A stretch of 64,000 nt of DNA from Mactromeris polynyma (GCA_032209605.1 JASFXZ010000033.1:4395001-4459000), one strand, 5' to 3'; shown: positions 47,001 through 56,000, numbered from the stretch's first letter. Translations and numbers: made by a program. The notes: generated from the sequence alone by a model not told the origin.

Positions 47001-47115
47001 TTTATTTTCTATGTTTTCTCAGTGTATCAGCCAATGGGTGAAGCAGGAAAGAACGTGTCCTACATGTAGAAAACACGCCTTGTTTCCAGAAGATTTCCCA
47101 AGACTTGGTAAGTAG
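17045..47115 (+). CDS. DZIP3: DZIP3/TTC3-like RING-H2 E3 ubiquitin ligase, 16 coding exons
   Basis: The coding exons are 17045-17193, 19757-19829, 20393-20628, 23490-23572, 24272-26661, 27000-27109, 29299-29347, 30189-30407, 30901-33627, 34412-34697, 35678-35787, 39841-40010, 40262-40424, 40866-40937, 46594-46692 and 47023-47115. All phases agree, giving 2342 residues. The order is: Pro/Tyr-rich N terminus, Ser/Thr/acidic disordered region, GTSRDF repeats (353-412), three PAM2-like motifs (824-884), a short coiled coil (~958-1000), KSELxIETEEV repeats (1137-1231), a helical domain like the one shared by TTC3, DZIP3 and RBM44 (~2184-2240), and a C-terminal RING-H2 (2288-2327). The RING tail CPTCRKHALFPEDFP resembles DZIP3 most. 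The likely role is an E2-dependent ubiquitin ligase near RNA or PABP. TTC3 orthology is the alternative; no TPR region was seen. The first ATG follows an acceptor at 17043; an in-frame ORF extends upstream but is unsupported. Confidence 0.85.
17318..17840. mobile_element. Non-autonomous hAT-like element (CAGGGCTCTTGAAAT termini)
   Basis: The inverted ends are TCAGGGCTCTTGAAAT and AATTTCAAGAGCCCTGA. The flanks TTATTATG and TTATTATT differ at one of eight bases, as expected of an aged 8-bp hAT target duplication. It is 523 bp with no transposase ORF. It lies in the first intron of the E3 ligase gene, 16 bases from the next element. Confidence 0.75.
17857..19130. mobile_element. TA-flanked DNA transposon remnant, 1.27 kb, pogo/Tigger-like ends
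   Basis: It starts CCCTGCAACTCCATTATAAC and ends GTGTAATGGAGTTGCAGTG, both bordered by TA. Sub-terminal CGCGTTATAATGGATATCGC adds further inverted similarity. No ORF over 60 codons survives, so it is non-autonomous or decayed. A tandem duplication of about 45 bases (GTGACACTC... AAAATACATGTGAAAAT) lies near 18190-18270. The ends resemble the CAGT...CCATTATAAC style of pogo/Tigger elements. Confidence 0.7.
21280..22345. repeat. 169-170 bp tandem array, six monomers
   Basis: The phrase GGCCCTTGAC, or a close variant, recurs at 21461, 21630, 21799, 21969, 22138 and 22308. Each monomer holds CCATATCTCCAATACAATAT, CTTTACAGGAATGTTAACC and GTGCCCAGCAAGTGC. A trailing block, GGGGGCATCAGTGTCCTATG, follows at about 22424, and a lone related block sits near 43360. 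I recall similar sequence as widespread in bivalve genomes. It lies inside the third intron of the E3 ligase gene, and ORFs within it are artefacts. Confidence 0.88.
22697..22819. mobile_element. Small palindromic element (CCAGTGG ends)
   Basis: CCAGTGGT and ACCACTGG mark the ends of a 123-bp, almost fully inverted sequence. The centre reads TTTTCACTGTTTCAAACAGTGAAAA. It could fold into a long hairpin in the pre-mRNA. It is probably a MITE. Confidence 0.6.
23690..23880 (-). mobile_element. tRNA-derived SINE, copy 1
   Basis: On the minus strand it runs from a tRNA-like head, with A box TACCTCAGTTGGTAGAG and B box GGTTCGATTCC, to the tail GACTGAAAAATGGTTGAAAAA. The anticodon loop position reads GTC (tRNA-Asp-like), but the stems do not pair well enough for a working tRNA. 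The tail matches copies at 29751-30000 and 42013-42277, defining one family. Confidence 0.75.
24272..26661 (+). CDS. DZIP3: E3 ligase large exon 5 (disordered, repeats, PAM2-like motifs)
   Basis: This 2390-nt exon encodes residues 181-977 of the E3 ligase. It is bounded by TTTCAG and CAG|GTATGT. The sequence is rich in Ser, Thr, Asn, Asp and Lys, with few hydrophobic clusters, so it is predicted to be disordered. It contains the five-copy GTSRDF repeat near its start and the PAM2-like triplet near its end. The last residues, DNEIKVIKDQVRQLQ, begin a heptad-like coiled coil that continues into the next exon. The ORF starts at a TTG only because the exon begins mid-codon; there is no independent start. 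Confidence 0.88.
24787..24966 (+). repeat. In-exon 36-bp repeat coding GTSRDFxSNSDQ x5
   Basis: Five 12-residue units (36 bp each, frame-preserving) cover residues 353-412, followed by a partial GTSG. The first two units carry Ile after GTSRDF and the next three Thr, so the array grew by local duplication. Copy number is a likely site of length polymorphism. Confidence 0.9.
26200..26382 (+). other. Three PAM2-like motifs
   Basis: The three motifs are LRPDAPEFNP (26200-26229, residues 824-833), MRPYAPEFKP (26299-26328, 857-866) and LQASAPVFEP (26353-26382, 875-884). All fit Lxx xAxxFxP of the PAM2 peptide, except Met for Leu in the second. PAM2 peptides bind the MLLE domain of cytoplasmic poly(A)-binding protein and of UBR5. 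The Asn that often follows the Leu is absent in all three, so affinity is uncertain. Confidence 0.6.
27971..29286 (+). repeat. 16-bp tandem array, ~82 units, TGTATGTATTGTTTAC
   Basis: The unit repeats without visible indels for about 1.3 kb. Because 16 is not a multiple of three, all three frames stay open and read the same CMYCLLYVLFTVCIVY peptide, so none of these ORFs is a gene. Variant blocks are ordered: GTTTAC units first, then GTTTGC and CTTTGC, then a 48-bp higher-order unit (with GATTGC, CTCTATG and TTTCC) about 28725-28870, then GTTTGC/GTTTAC again. It ends 12 bases before a splice acceptor. Confidence 0.95.
29299..29347 (+). CDS. DZIP3: E3 ligase 49-nt micro-exon
   Basis: Bounded by ATTTCAG and AAG|GTAAGT, it completes a codon with the two bases GA of the previous exon and gives EFDSSLKLLEDASVKVK. 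Both phases match the neighbours. Its acceptor lies directly against the 16-bp array, so branch point and pyrimidine tract must lie within or at the edge of the repeats. Removing it (49 nt) would shift the frame. Confidence 0.75.
29428..29595 (+). repeat. Dispersed repeat family C, copy 2
   Basis: It matches 13408-13553 with the shared phrases listed there. An insertion of about 20 bases (AACTAAGCTGGGATTTAATG) distinguishes it. It lies in the intron after the micro-exon. Confidence 0.7.
29751..30000 (+). mobile_element. tRNA-derived SINE, copy 2
   Basis: The head has TTAGGTCAGTTGGTAGAGCA (A box) and GAGGTTTGAACCTTGG (B box). The middle reads CCACCATTGATTCATGAG, then ATCAATACTGGTTGGTAAC. The tail is CATACTGTTGAAAATGGCAT. 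Same family as 23690-23880 and 42013-42277. Confidence 0.75.
30901..33627 (+). CDS. DZIP3: E3 ligase large exon 9 (acidic, disordered)
   Basis: This 2727-nt phase-0 exon encodes residues 1104-2012 between TTTCAG and CAG|GTTAGT. It opens with GKVKMTKG and an acidic stretch (EDSSDDEDCFECE, a plausible CK2-type acidic patch), then the 19-residue KSEL repeats. The middle holds one more ordered-looking segment, NPVLYQAVLAQLIQAYPDL, of possible helical character at about residues 1568-1586. The rest is Ser/Thr/Asp-rich. I recognise no enzymatic domain in it. Confidence 0.88.
31000..31284 (+). repeat. In-exon 57-bp repeat coding KSELxIETEEVxxxKGAEL x5
   Basis: Five 19-residue units cover residues 1137-1231, followed by a degenerate sixth start (KSELDLETQE). 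The last units are nearly identical and the first more diverged, which suggests growth toward the 3' side. The strong charge alternation predicts a single alpha-helix or coiled coil. Confidence 0.9.
34102..34279. mobile_element. MITE family D copy 1 (CAGTCAGACCTCG ends, TA-flanked)
   Basis: It starts CAGTCAGACCTCGTTCATTC and ends AATGAGGTCCGACTG, bordered by TA on both sides; 178 bp. The partner copy is at 48001-48179. Short ORFs here are artefacts. Confidence 0.75.
35215..35393. mobile_element. MITE family B copy 2
   Basis: TACAGTAAAACC at the left faces TTATTGAGGCTTCACAGTA at the right, with TA at both borders. It shares AATAAGACCACC with the copies at 3514-3690 and 39294-39459. Confidence 0.7.
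35458..35632. mobile_element. MITE family E copy 1 (GGCATGAGAAT ends)
   Basis: GGGCATGAGAAT and ATTCTCATGCCTG form the ends. The interior TTTGACGCTCGCAAGGGCC and CCCCTTGCCGAATTTTCAGC is shared with 50349-50499. It is relatively GC-rich for an intron and lies just upstream of the exon at 35678. Confidence 0.75.
36480..36780. repeat. Short repeat family F (AAAGGGAGAGAACTTGTGACA) long copy
   Basis: GAGTTCTTTCCCTTAATCCC near the left faces GGGATAAAGGGAGAGAACTT near the right, an inverted pair about 300 bp apart. Related termini occur near 54400-54500, 59690-59825 and 61255-61440. The middle includes an unrelated CpG-containing stretch. Confidence 0.55.
37074..37745. mobile_element. TA-flanked element (CTGTTAACCTAGAA ends) hosting a nested element
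   Basis: Ends CTGTTAACCTAGAA and TTCTAGGTTAACAG are exact inverted repeats, each flanked by TA; 672 bp. It has no transposase ORF. A second TA-flanked element occupies 37226-37703, so the outer one is older. Confidence 0.75.
37226..37703. mobile_element. Nested TA-flanked element (CCGTAAAATCCC ends)
   Basis: CCGTAAAATCCCTATTTAA and TTAAATTGGGATTTTACGG are inverted ends flanked by TA, 478 bp, wholly inside 37074-37745. No protein domain was recognised. Confidence 0.75.
38475..38757 (+). repeat. Dispersed repeat family A, internally deleted copy
   Basis: It shares both ends with 44549-45114: AACAAGAAATATCTT, AAAGATGGTCGGCGCAA and TAACCAATCTG...AAGGTTACA. The central part is missing. Confidence 0.7.
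39294..39459. mobile_element. MITE family B copy 3
   Basis: ACAGTAAAATCTCC at the left and ATTATTGTGGTTTCACTTTA at the right, with AAGACCACCTCTGTAATAAG inside. It is the most diverged of the three copies in the window. Confidence 0.6.
39841..40424 (+). CDS. DZIP3: E3 ligase exons 12-13: TTC3/DZIP3/RBM44-type helical domain
   Basis: Exons 39841-40010 and 40262-40424 join at CG|A. The product runs through a basic stretch (RTRRRRH-like: VQTRRRRHSSKD), then NFERLVGRLQLVYPHADR, QAVIVAIGKIRES and GSLSGLTMEVILEKADLYI. This pattern (hydrophobic helix, YP/FP, helix, SLSGLTME) is the small helical domain I associate with TTC3, DZIP3 and RBM44. The acceptor could also lie six bases downstream (GTGCAG|ACA), which would drop Val-Gln without changing the frame. 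Confidence 0.72.
42013..42277 (-). mobile_element. tRNA-derived SINE, copy 3
   Basis: On the minus strand: A box AGTTGAGTAGGTAGAGCACT, B box AGGTTCGAATCCCAGG, middle CCACCTCTGATTCACG, tail AATACTGTTGAAAAACAGTT. The B box is the best preserved of the three copies. Same family as 23690-23880 and 29751-30000. Confidence 0.75.
42625..43314. repeat. ~79-bp direct repeat flanking a hAT-like insertion
   Basis: About 79 bases from TTATTGAATCATGAATATTC through CTTATATTGGGTATG occur at 42625-42703 and again at 43234-43314, differing at only about two positions. They flank the element at 42704-43229. A tandem duplication that included or received the insertion explains this; an 8-bp target duplication alone does not. 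Confidence 0.85.
42704..43229. mobile_element. Non-autonomous hAT element with 8-bp TSD
   Basis: Ends TAGGGATGTCAACGAATA and TATTCGTTGACATCCCTA are inverted, and TTTATTAT lies immediately outside both. It is 526 bp with sub-terminal CGAATATTCGAATATTCG blocks and no ORF of note. The perfect TSD implies a fairly recent insertion. Confidence 0.88.
44549..45114 (+). repeat. Dispersed repeat family A, copy 3
   Basis: It is the reverse-orientation partner of 862-1646, including CACAGGGAATTGTCC (seen here as GGACAATTCCCTGTG) and CTATGTAACAAGTTTATT. It lies beside the small antisense ORF at 45353-45505. Confidence 0.7.
45353..45505 (-). CDS. Small antisense ORF with signal-peptide-like N terminus
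   Basis: A 50-residue ORF lies antisense in the last large intron of the E3 ligase gene. It begins MCILCILVIGLICFNSVEG, an apparent signal peptide with likely cleavage after VEG, followed by LVPGPGADGREV and TDVTNIRARFLVFVG. It is preceded by an acceptor-like CTTCAG 10 bases upstream of the ATG. Near its end is a consensus donor, TTTAA|GTAAGA at 45357, so it may be the first coding exon of a longer secreted protein rather than a complete gene. The CpG-containing sequence stands out from the surrounding AT-rich intron. I do not recognise the family. No downstream exon was found before the repeat at 45114. A decayed fragment of a gene copy is the main alternative. Confidence 0.4.
   Translation of the reverse strand: MCILCILVIGLICFNSVEGLVPGPGADGREVTDVTNIRARFLVFVGAQFK
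46594..47115 (+). CDS. DZIP3: E3 ligase exons 15-16: C-terminal RING-H2 finger
   Basis: Exons 46594-46692 and 47023-47115 split the RING between the second His and the next Cys. Zinc ligands in order are Cys2288, Cys2291, Cys2305, His2307, His2310, Cys2313, Cys2324 and Cys2327: the C3H2C3 RING-H2 pattern, all present. Ile2290 after the first Cys pair and Trp2317 are the usual E2-contact positions. The ending FPEDFPRLGK* sits on GGTAAGTAG, where the stop overlaps a consensus donor; an alternative splice at CTTG|GTAAGT could replace the last residues. Confidence 0.9.
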
Positions 47116-47698
47116 TATGATGACTGGGAGCAGAGAGCATTGCCCTTGTTGAAGAAGCTGAAAGAAATGTGATTGAACATTGTTGAACTTCAAGTGTACT
47201 GGTTTTATTGTAAATCAAGGGCATTATTCATAAATATTATGAGATTGAAACTCAGACTTAGACTTTAAAATATTAAATGTTCTCTTTACTAATAGGATAT
47301 GTTGATATAAAAATATAGATTTCAATACAAATTGGCAAAATGTACGGAGGGTAACAACAATTAGTCAGAAAAAATTAATTTGTTTAGATTTAATGAAAAC
47401 AAAATGATGGTAAAGATAATGTTTTGCAAATTTAAAGTCCAAGTCGGAGTTTCAGAAGTTTTTGTGAAAAATGCCCCTGTCGTTTTATGAATTCAGGCCC
47501 AGTATTGTGACAACTTGTATAAATTTTGTTATTTTTTGTCATAGATTTTATGGCTTTGTAATGAAATTGCTTCTAAGATGAGGTCTAGTTTTATATTCTA
47601 TGGTTATGAGGTAGTCTTGTTGCTTTTTGTCAGTATTACCATTATGTGTTCAATATGTTTTATTGTCATTGTAGCATTCCATTCCATATAGAAATAAA
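47116..47698 (+). other. Probable 3'UTR of the E3 ligase with AATAAA
   Basis: AATAAA at 47693-47698 is the first canonical signal downstream of the stop. Another AATAAA at about 49473 could serve a longer form. The interval contains no other gene. Confidence 0.45.
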
Positions 47699-48000
47699 TA
47701 CAATTTGGGCTGCAACGATGAACCAAATATTGGATTATTTTCATTCTTTTTTCTTATGGTTGGGTTTGATACTGTCTTAGGAATATTTGGTTCTGTACGT
47801 CAGACGACACTTATTCCTGAAGATTCTAGTTTATACTCGTTACCTTTTAGTTACATAGCTATTGGAACTGTTTACGTTTATTACAGGACATGAAGTTCTA
47901 TTTCTAGTCATTGCTCCACTTTACTTGCTTATATTATAACACATTGTTCTTATTCAACTTACCTAGTCAAATGTTCATGTCTGATTATTACAAGTCATTT

Positions 48001-48179
48001 CAGTCAGACCTCGTTTATTTGACAACCTTCTTTCCGATAACACGGTATCATCCGAAATAAATTTCAGGTCCCCATTTGTCTTCTTATGCACATCGAATTG
48101 AAAAGGGCTATTCGAAACCATGTATTATTCGAAATAAAATTTTAGACCCGATGAATTCAAATGAACAAGGTCCAACTGT
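48001..48179. mobile_element. MITE family D copy 2
   Basis: Starts CAGTCAGACCTCGTTTATTT and ends GAACAAGGTCCAACTG; the right border is TA and the left is TT. Same family as 34102-34279. A 138-codon ORF crossing it is an artefact. Confidence 0.7.
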
Positions 48180-49559
48180 ATCAGTTATTGATAATTTTAT
48201 AATCAAAACCGAAGAGAGAGACGCATGTGTCATTGCAGCCCTTCTACCAATTAAGACTTTATGCATAACTATACAACAAATACGAAAAAGGACCATGTAT
48301 ATACATGTATATATATGTGCGCATGTGCGTGTGTCTTATGATACATTTTATGATCCGTATGCACATAAATTTTGCCAGTATTTATATTGTAGATTATGTG
48401 AAAATATGTGTTCATGTATATTTTTTCGCATTCAGTATTGTCAAAAGTCTGGGGTAAATAATTACAGTTGTTCACAAGAAAGCCTGTATTAGTGAACAAA
48501 ACTCCATTTACAGATTTTTACATTTTCTAACAAATTTATTTCTCTACTTTTATTTAAGATCGGACGTCTACTTGTCTTTTTATAGTGAGTGCAATATTAA
48601 CAACAATCTCAAAAAGTCAACTACAAAATATTGATGTTGCCTCAGAAATGTAAAATTTTGTTCATCTTCTATTTTTCTAAATGGAAAAAAAAAATTACAA
48701 AATAAAGCCACCAAAACACTTCCAAGAAAGTGCTAAGATTATGATGTCAAAACTTTCATTGGGAAAATATTCAACGTCGTAACCAACGTCACTTATACAG
48801 GTTTTGTCATGTTAGTGCTCATTATATATTTTTTTGTAAGCTCAACTGAACTAATTGCACAGTGAGCTATTAGTATAGGTTTGTGATAGAATGTTGATGT
48901 TGTTCTTTGAGTAGCTTCTCTTATAAACAGATTGTTGAACATTCCCAAAGATTGTAGCATTCTGGTATGGATCTATCTAAATTTGTACAAAGGGTTCAGC
49001 TCCGTGGCAGTTAGGAGCTGTCAGTGCTAAAAATTGAAAAACTAAGAATTCTAATTTTGAAATGCTTGATGATTGTGTTCAGGTGAGCACTAGGGACCTC
49101 ATTGACTTCTTGTTCGTACTCGTATCTTGTGTTTGTTGCTACTATTATCCAGATATTTGAAGCAAAAATCAGTATGTCTAGAAAGTCTAGTATGCTATTA
49201 AGTTGTTAAGTAAGTCAAATGAAGCCTCAGAATACAAGGATTTTTTATTGTGAACTGCGAGTATTATCTGCCGAAATGTTAAGCTGAGCATGTTTGAGGA
49301 AGTTTTGGGTCCAGAAAGTTTTATGCATGAAATGAATGCCTTAAAATGTCTTAGATAGAAATCATGTGAAGTCAAGTTAACTTTCATTTTGTTAGTGTTA
49401 TGTTTCCATAGTAACTGGAAATAATGCTTATGTCATGCCAAGTATGCGTTGTTATTTTTTGCGCTTGTTCAGCAATAAATTAATTGAAATTACTTCATCA
49501 GTTTTTGGTCTTCTTGTTTGTTGTAACATGAAACTGGCAAGTTAAGTACATGTGGTGAA

Positions 49560-49690
49560 AGTAGCCTACCCTGGTAGCTAGGATGTCAACCAGGAGGCTA
49601 GAGTTTGATCCCTAGGCTCGGCAGATCATGTGCTTCCACGACATTTGGCCAAGGTCTTGGTTCGGCTCAAGAACCACAGTCAGGAGTAAC
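49560..49690 (+). mobile_element. Weak tRNA-like SINE fragment of another type
   Basis: TGGTAGCTAGGATGTCAACC and GAGTTTGATCCCTAGGCTCG resemble A and B boxes of a degenerate tRNA head. The tail does not match the main SINE family. A similar B-box-only match (GGTTCGAATCCTGG) occurs at 44269-44282. The rest of 47.7-50.0 kb, outside family D, shows nothing I can name. Confidence 0.35.
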
Positions 49691-49803
49691 AGGCGGGTGG
49701 CAGTGAACAAATATGATAGGTTCATATAAAGTTCAATCTAAAACTATAAAAAATAAAAAAGTGGGATTTGAAATATGTAACCCCTATCAAACGAAACTGG
49801 TAT

Positions 49804-49809
49804 TTTATT
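49804..49809 (-). terminator. Candidate SERGEF poly(A) signal
   Basis: TTTATT on the plus strand reads AATAAA on the SERGEF strand, about 230 bases past the stop codon. It is the first such hexamer I noticed downstream of the stop. Confidence 0.4.
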
Positions 49810-50041
49810 CTAGGTTGTTTACCCCTGTCTGTGTTAAGAACCATCTTGTAAGTCAGTGCTATGACTAAACTTAAGCTTGAACTGCCAGGTTTAACTGAGA
49901 AAGTGGTAGAAAATTGGTTGTCAAACCCAGGAAAAAAAAGAAAACTAATTTGCCTATAAATTAAAATAAAAGTTTGGATAATAAATATCAAATTATAGAC
50001 TGAATATTTTAATACACAATACATGGTATGATAAACAAACA

Positions 50042-53000
50042 TTATCCAAAATCTGTCTTATCTATAGTAGTCGCGAAACAATGTCCACTGCCACAACCAA
50101 TATTTATCACACACTGGTTCTCTAATATTTTTACTTTGTAGACTGCTTCCATATTTACTTCATCGCCAGTAGCACACAGTCCATGTTCATTCCAACCAAA
50201 TGTGTACAATTCCTGGTTTTCTGCAATGAAGACAAAAAATACATGATTTAGTTGCTATACAGTGCATTCTCGCTGGTGCGGCCCTCTATTGAACTTGCAA
50301 CCTCTCGTCAACATCAGCATTAATCTTCCTTGTACATGTAGATATTTACAGGCATGAGAATATTTCGGGGATTTGACGCTCGCAAGGGCCGGTTTTGAGA
50401 CAATTTGAGCCATCTAAGATGCATAAAAGCCAGGAGCTTCAGCTGGACCCCTTGCCGAATTTTCAGCTGATTTTGAAATGTTGCATTCTCATGTCTGTAT
50501 TAACTGTCAATTTAATCTCTAGAACAACAACCTCTTAACAAAGGCAAAACTGTTAATCTCCAACTGGTGTTGCTCTTAAGAGGGTGCATTGTATTCTACA
50601 ATTCGGGCTTATTGGGACTAAAATTATAGGTATTTGAGATGCCTGTTAGCACAAGTGACGGTGAAGACAATGCCTCCAAACTAAAAAGCTAAAGAAATAG
50701 AAGGATATGGTTCCATATTCTCTCTACCTGCGATGTATTTGATTTACAGATGATGCCAACAATTCATTATTATCAACATTTCGTTGCACACAATTCTTAC
50801 CAGAAACAAATATGTTGTGTTCTGAACCGCAAACAAACTGTTTTATCTGTGTTGAAGCCTCTACCACTCCAGGTATATGTAAGTAACTGACCCCTGGTGA
50901 CCTTGACCTTCCTAGTTGTCCGTAGTCACCTCGACCCCAACTGTACACAACTTTAGTCTCTATGAAATATAACACAGTCAAACCGGAGTCATGAAAAATT
51001 GTTGAACAAAATTCATAGAACCTGATGAAAAAAAAAAAATACAAAGGATGAAGTGTTTAAAAAACTTAATGTCTGCAAGACATTCAACACCACTCGTTAA
51101 CTTCACTGATGTCAAAAGAATAAAACTCTTTAATCCTTGTTACTGGGACGCCAGTGTTAATTTACAAGAAACGGTTGAAACATACGAAGGTCAGAGGAAA
51201 CCAGTACCCATACCCATTCGAAAATATTACTTATTGATTTTCGCAAATTTGTACCCAAATCAAACAAAGTTACATTGTGAAAATATGAAATCTGCCAAAA
51301 TTAAGTCGTCCCTGAAGTCGAGAGTCTACTGCGTATTTTCCTTCATTGTAGCCGGTTTGAGATTTTCAGAATGTATTCAAGCCCAAACTTTTACGAAAGA
51401 GTGATCACGATACTCTTCAGTGGTGGGTAGATTTTACTTTGGGCTATTGCAGAAAAGTCTCCAGAGGGGACGACAGTCAAAAATAGGAGGCCACCAACAC
51501 AATTTCAATTTGTTTTTGACCTCCCTACCAAAAGATTTTGATCCCCCACCAAGGTAATTTTAATTAATCGTCGTTCCAACCACCCCCAAGGTGATTTTCC
51601 TGGGATAGCCTTTAGTAATGTTTAGTCAGTATCACATAATACATGGCCAGTTTCACTTTATATAACAAAATTGGCAAAACTTAATCAGATAAATGTTCTA
51701 ATAAATATGGCCTAAATATTTGTTACTAGCTAAAAAAGTCGGGAATAAGTTGAACATCAATTATAGCGTGTCATCGGAGTAATCTTCCCAGGATCACCTC
51801 CAATTTATTTAACTGAAGACTTCTATGATTTGGCAATGTTTGCATCTTTTTTTTAATTAATGATAAAAATTTGGATAGAGATAAAAATGACTTAATGAGG
51901 ATCAGTTTGATAACCAGAAATATTTTAAGTGGGCCTCATGTGCATAGTAAGTTTAGGATAGTATAGTTGTACCAGTCTGCGCCAGGAGGTGTGTCCATCC
52001 AGACTTTACAGCTGTAACTTTCTCGCCACCAAACAGTTCCTGACTGGTCACGTACGGAGTATTCTCTTGTGTGACAGTCTTCAGATCTTGTGTTGCCTGG
52101 CCGTACTTGTTGCAACCCCAGACTAACACTCGACCCTGATCTGATAAAACAAGCACTCCTTCAAATCCATGAAAATCGTAACCATGAGCAATGCATCTTA
52201 TAATTAATTCTGTAAAACTGACAACAGAAGCATTTTTTTAGAGGTAGGGGAAGTAAGCGAAAAAAGTAATTAGCAAAGGTAGAAAAGCCAGGTGTCTAAA
52301 ACACGCTACACTTTGCTAGTAACAAAACGGTGTCCACCAGAACAGACGACATTATTCCTGCATGGACGCCATTTTGTTTAGCAGAGCTATCATTGTCAGA
52401 TCAAGCTACCTTACTATGGATAGGGACTGATTTTCGTACGTTTAAGAAACGGCATGCTACTTTCCCTATGTAGTGCTAGGTAAAATTCTATTATTCCTAC
52501 CTCTAAGAAACACCCTTCAGATCATTTGTACTGCATCTTCGCACAAATGTACCTTAGTTATAAGGCTTATCAAACCATACATGTTATGAATTTGACATTT
52601 TGATGAAGTAGGTTTAACTTAATGGTGAAATATAGGGGTCAGATTATCGTTATAAACAAAAAGACACAAATGATACTTGCTTATATACTTTCACCATCAA
52701 CTTATTTCAGTCAAATATTAAATTTTCCTAGTATGCTAGAAAATATGCAAAAAAATAACAGTATAGTTATTTTCATAATCTCATAAAAATTCAGTAACAT
52801 TTTATCAATCTCAAGTTTTATAATCTCAGACAATAGAAAAACATGATTTGGCTTGTTTGCAGCCCATAATTACAGCAAGTTTTGGAATGAATTATTGTAC
52901 CTGTCAATGCTACAGTATGGTATGACCCCGCTGCTATGGAGACAACTTGCCCAATGCCTTCTGGGATTGATACTAAAAAATGAAAGTTGCATAGATCCAT

Positions 53001-56000
53001 AACATTGTAAGAATAAAGAATGAACCTGAATTAAATTATACATGAAAATCAGCTCATTCAATATGATCAGTCAAAGGCTAAATGGAGCTGCCATTTCCAT
53101 AAATACAGATAGTTTTGCTCCAACATAAATAGGAGGCATATAATCAGTCATCGTTCAATCCAATCAACCAATTGTCTGTTAATGTAATAGGCTGCTTAAA
53201 ATAGATCATGATACAATGTCAAAACAGTATCATTTAAGAGACTTAAAATGCTGACTTTCAGATCAAGTCTTGTAAAATGTTTTAACACTCACAGATACTG
53301 GTAAAATTCATGTATGTTGCATCAACACTGTCCCATTAAATAACATGACTCCATAAAGTGCCCTTATCATTGTGTGACCATAATTCACAATAAAAACCAA
53401 ATTAATGGGAATTTTATATTTGTAGCAACTATATATTTTTTTAAATTCCGTTACACATGGCAGTTTTAGGAACTAAATACATGTATATTGTAATTAAATT
53501 ACATAATACATGTACTCATATTTGATAAAATAAATCCTCAAAATATATGAGATTGCCCCTTTAATATCCAACACAATCCATACTGCAGTGTAGTAGACTG
53601 TTAATATGTAGGAAATCATTGAGCACATCAGCCGATCATCATACCTTTATACGGAGTGGCCACTTGGACAGGAAGCTTGCCGTCTACAACAACCCCACAC
53701 TGACCTCTTTTACCGTTCCCCCAGCAATATACATCACCATCATCTGAAATAATACAATGTACTTGTTTTACACATTCAAGTATCTTCCTCTTCATCTGGT
53801 AATTTTGCAAACCAGTTTTACAAAAAACAAGAAATGGGCAATGCCCACAAACCAGGTTTTAAACCCAATTATTTGTAACCAAGGCTCTATTTGTATAATG
53901 AATACACGTTGATCATCAATGATGCAAAGGTGCCAGAGGTGATGCATGCATACACACACTAAGATATATTGTATATATATGCAACAACTATACACCAAGT
54001 TTGATGTCAATACACCCACGCATAGCGAAGATATTAAGTGAAACCTAATTTTTAAGTGACCTTGGACGGAACGAACCCAAAAGCAATCCCAAGCGAGCTC
54101 TCCATATGTTCTTACTATACACCAAGTTTGGTTACAATATGATCAACAGAACTCAAGTTATTCGCCGGAAACCCCCAGTTTGACGTCCGCCCGCCTAACC
54201 GACACACCATTCTAATAACCTGGTTAAAAATCTTGATTCATTTAGCAATTGTTTAACATCACTTCTCATGATATAGACCAAATAAAATCTGGCCAATTTT
54301 TAGAACGTAAAATTTCTGGCAGCCAAGCATTGAGACAGCAAACAAACTTTTATTATTTTGGCCTTAAAATACATTCTGAAGTATAAATGATATCTCTGGA
54401 GTTATCTCCCCCTTCTATCTAGTACTTTATTTCAATATAAGAGATAAAGGGAGAAAACTCTAGAATTGATAAAGGAAGAGAACTTGTGACAATCTCGTGT
54501 GTATGAAATTTAATTCTGTTGACATAAGCAATCAACCATGTCCATATTTCAGTCTAGGACTAACCTGTCAGTGCCACTGAATGTCTAAGTCCGGAAGCCA
54601 CAGATATGATCTTTTTGCCATCCATTACCCTCGTCTGAAATAATATTCTCCTCTTGATACCGAAAACAATGTATATCAAATAATGCGACAATAATATCAC
54701 CAAGATTCAATGATGACTTTCAGGGTTTAAGATTCCTATCAGTTCATAACATTGAAGTTATTGGTTATATAACAAGTTCCAAAATGCCTTGATATGTCAT
54801 CCCAGCTTTCAAAATTCTTACAATACTGAACATGGCCAGTGAATTTACATCAAACTTGTAAAATTACAATAAAACTACATATTACAAGGTCTAAGAACAA
54901 ACCATAAAGATCGGTCTTGATGCTCAAATTTCTTTCTTAATTTCTTGAAAAAGTTTTCAAACTCTGACAAAATTCGAAAATAACCATACAATAAGGTCTG
55001 TTTATTACAAGAACAATTTTACTGTTTATGTAACATATAACAAATATTGATATTTGGCTGAAATGGGTTTAAAATGAAAATGAGATTTGAGCACAGAGAA
55101 TGATCTCACGTTTTCTATCTCGGACCCAGAAGTATAAGTATGTTAAATATCATTTCGGCTTAGTAAACGCTAAATAAATAAAACATCTCAAAGACAGTCA
55201 TTGAACATTTACCAGTGAAAACAAAACATAAGCTTACTGGCAGTAAACACTTGCTAGGCAGATCTGGATCGCCGAGTTGACCGAAAGCATTTGATCCCCA
55301 GCAGTACAACTCACCGGAATCTGTATATAAACAAAACAAATTTAAACATGTTAAACATAAATAAAATGTTTTTTATATTGAGAAATCAAAGTTACATTGC
55401 GAATACCATTATTGTGTGCACTATTTCTATTGGTCAATATCTCCAAAACATGTTTTCATTGACTGACTACCTCACAATTTGTTTTCAATGGTTCTCTGGT
55501 ACACAGAAAAGACCTACATGGTGTTCACACGAAGAATTCACCCACATTGAGTATGTGAATATAAAATCTACAGATAACAGCATTGGTTGAACAAGTTACG
55601 CCAGACACAGTTATGCAATAAAGCTCTACAGTTTCATCCAACATATCATTGATTAAGGAGAAGAGTGCTAGACCCCTGAACCAGACATTGGTGGGTCGAA
55701 ATTGGATTACAGATATTAAGGATCTTTCACTGGATTCTGGTATGGATAGAAATATATAGCTCAAGGGTAACTGTTTTGGTGGGAACGAGGCTCTGTATCA
55801 GTTCCCTGAGAGCCAGATATTTCTAACAGTACACAAAGTTTCTTTTTCTTGCATACCATTGTTAAGAACGAGATTAAATAACACAGCTAACTTTTTAAGG
55901 AACTTTTTTTAGAGTTTTCCAGAATTGGAAAATCCTGCTGGAAATTCTGGTCCAGTAATTAAGCAAGAATAGAGAGTCTATTACTTGCTCAAATCACTTC

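Noticed and set aside
48076..48492. 138-codon plus-strand ORF
   Set aside because: It begins inside a MITE (48001-48179) and continues through AT-rich sequence with no recognisable domain.
51048..51404. A 118-codon plus-strand ORF with fairly protein-like composition (NPCYWDASVNLQETVE)
   Set aside because: It lies antisense in a SERGEF intron. I recognise no domain, see no splice or promoter signals, and cannot exclude a decayed repeat or chance. It is the ORF I would re-check first.
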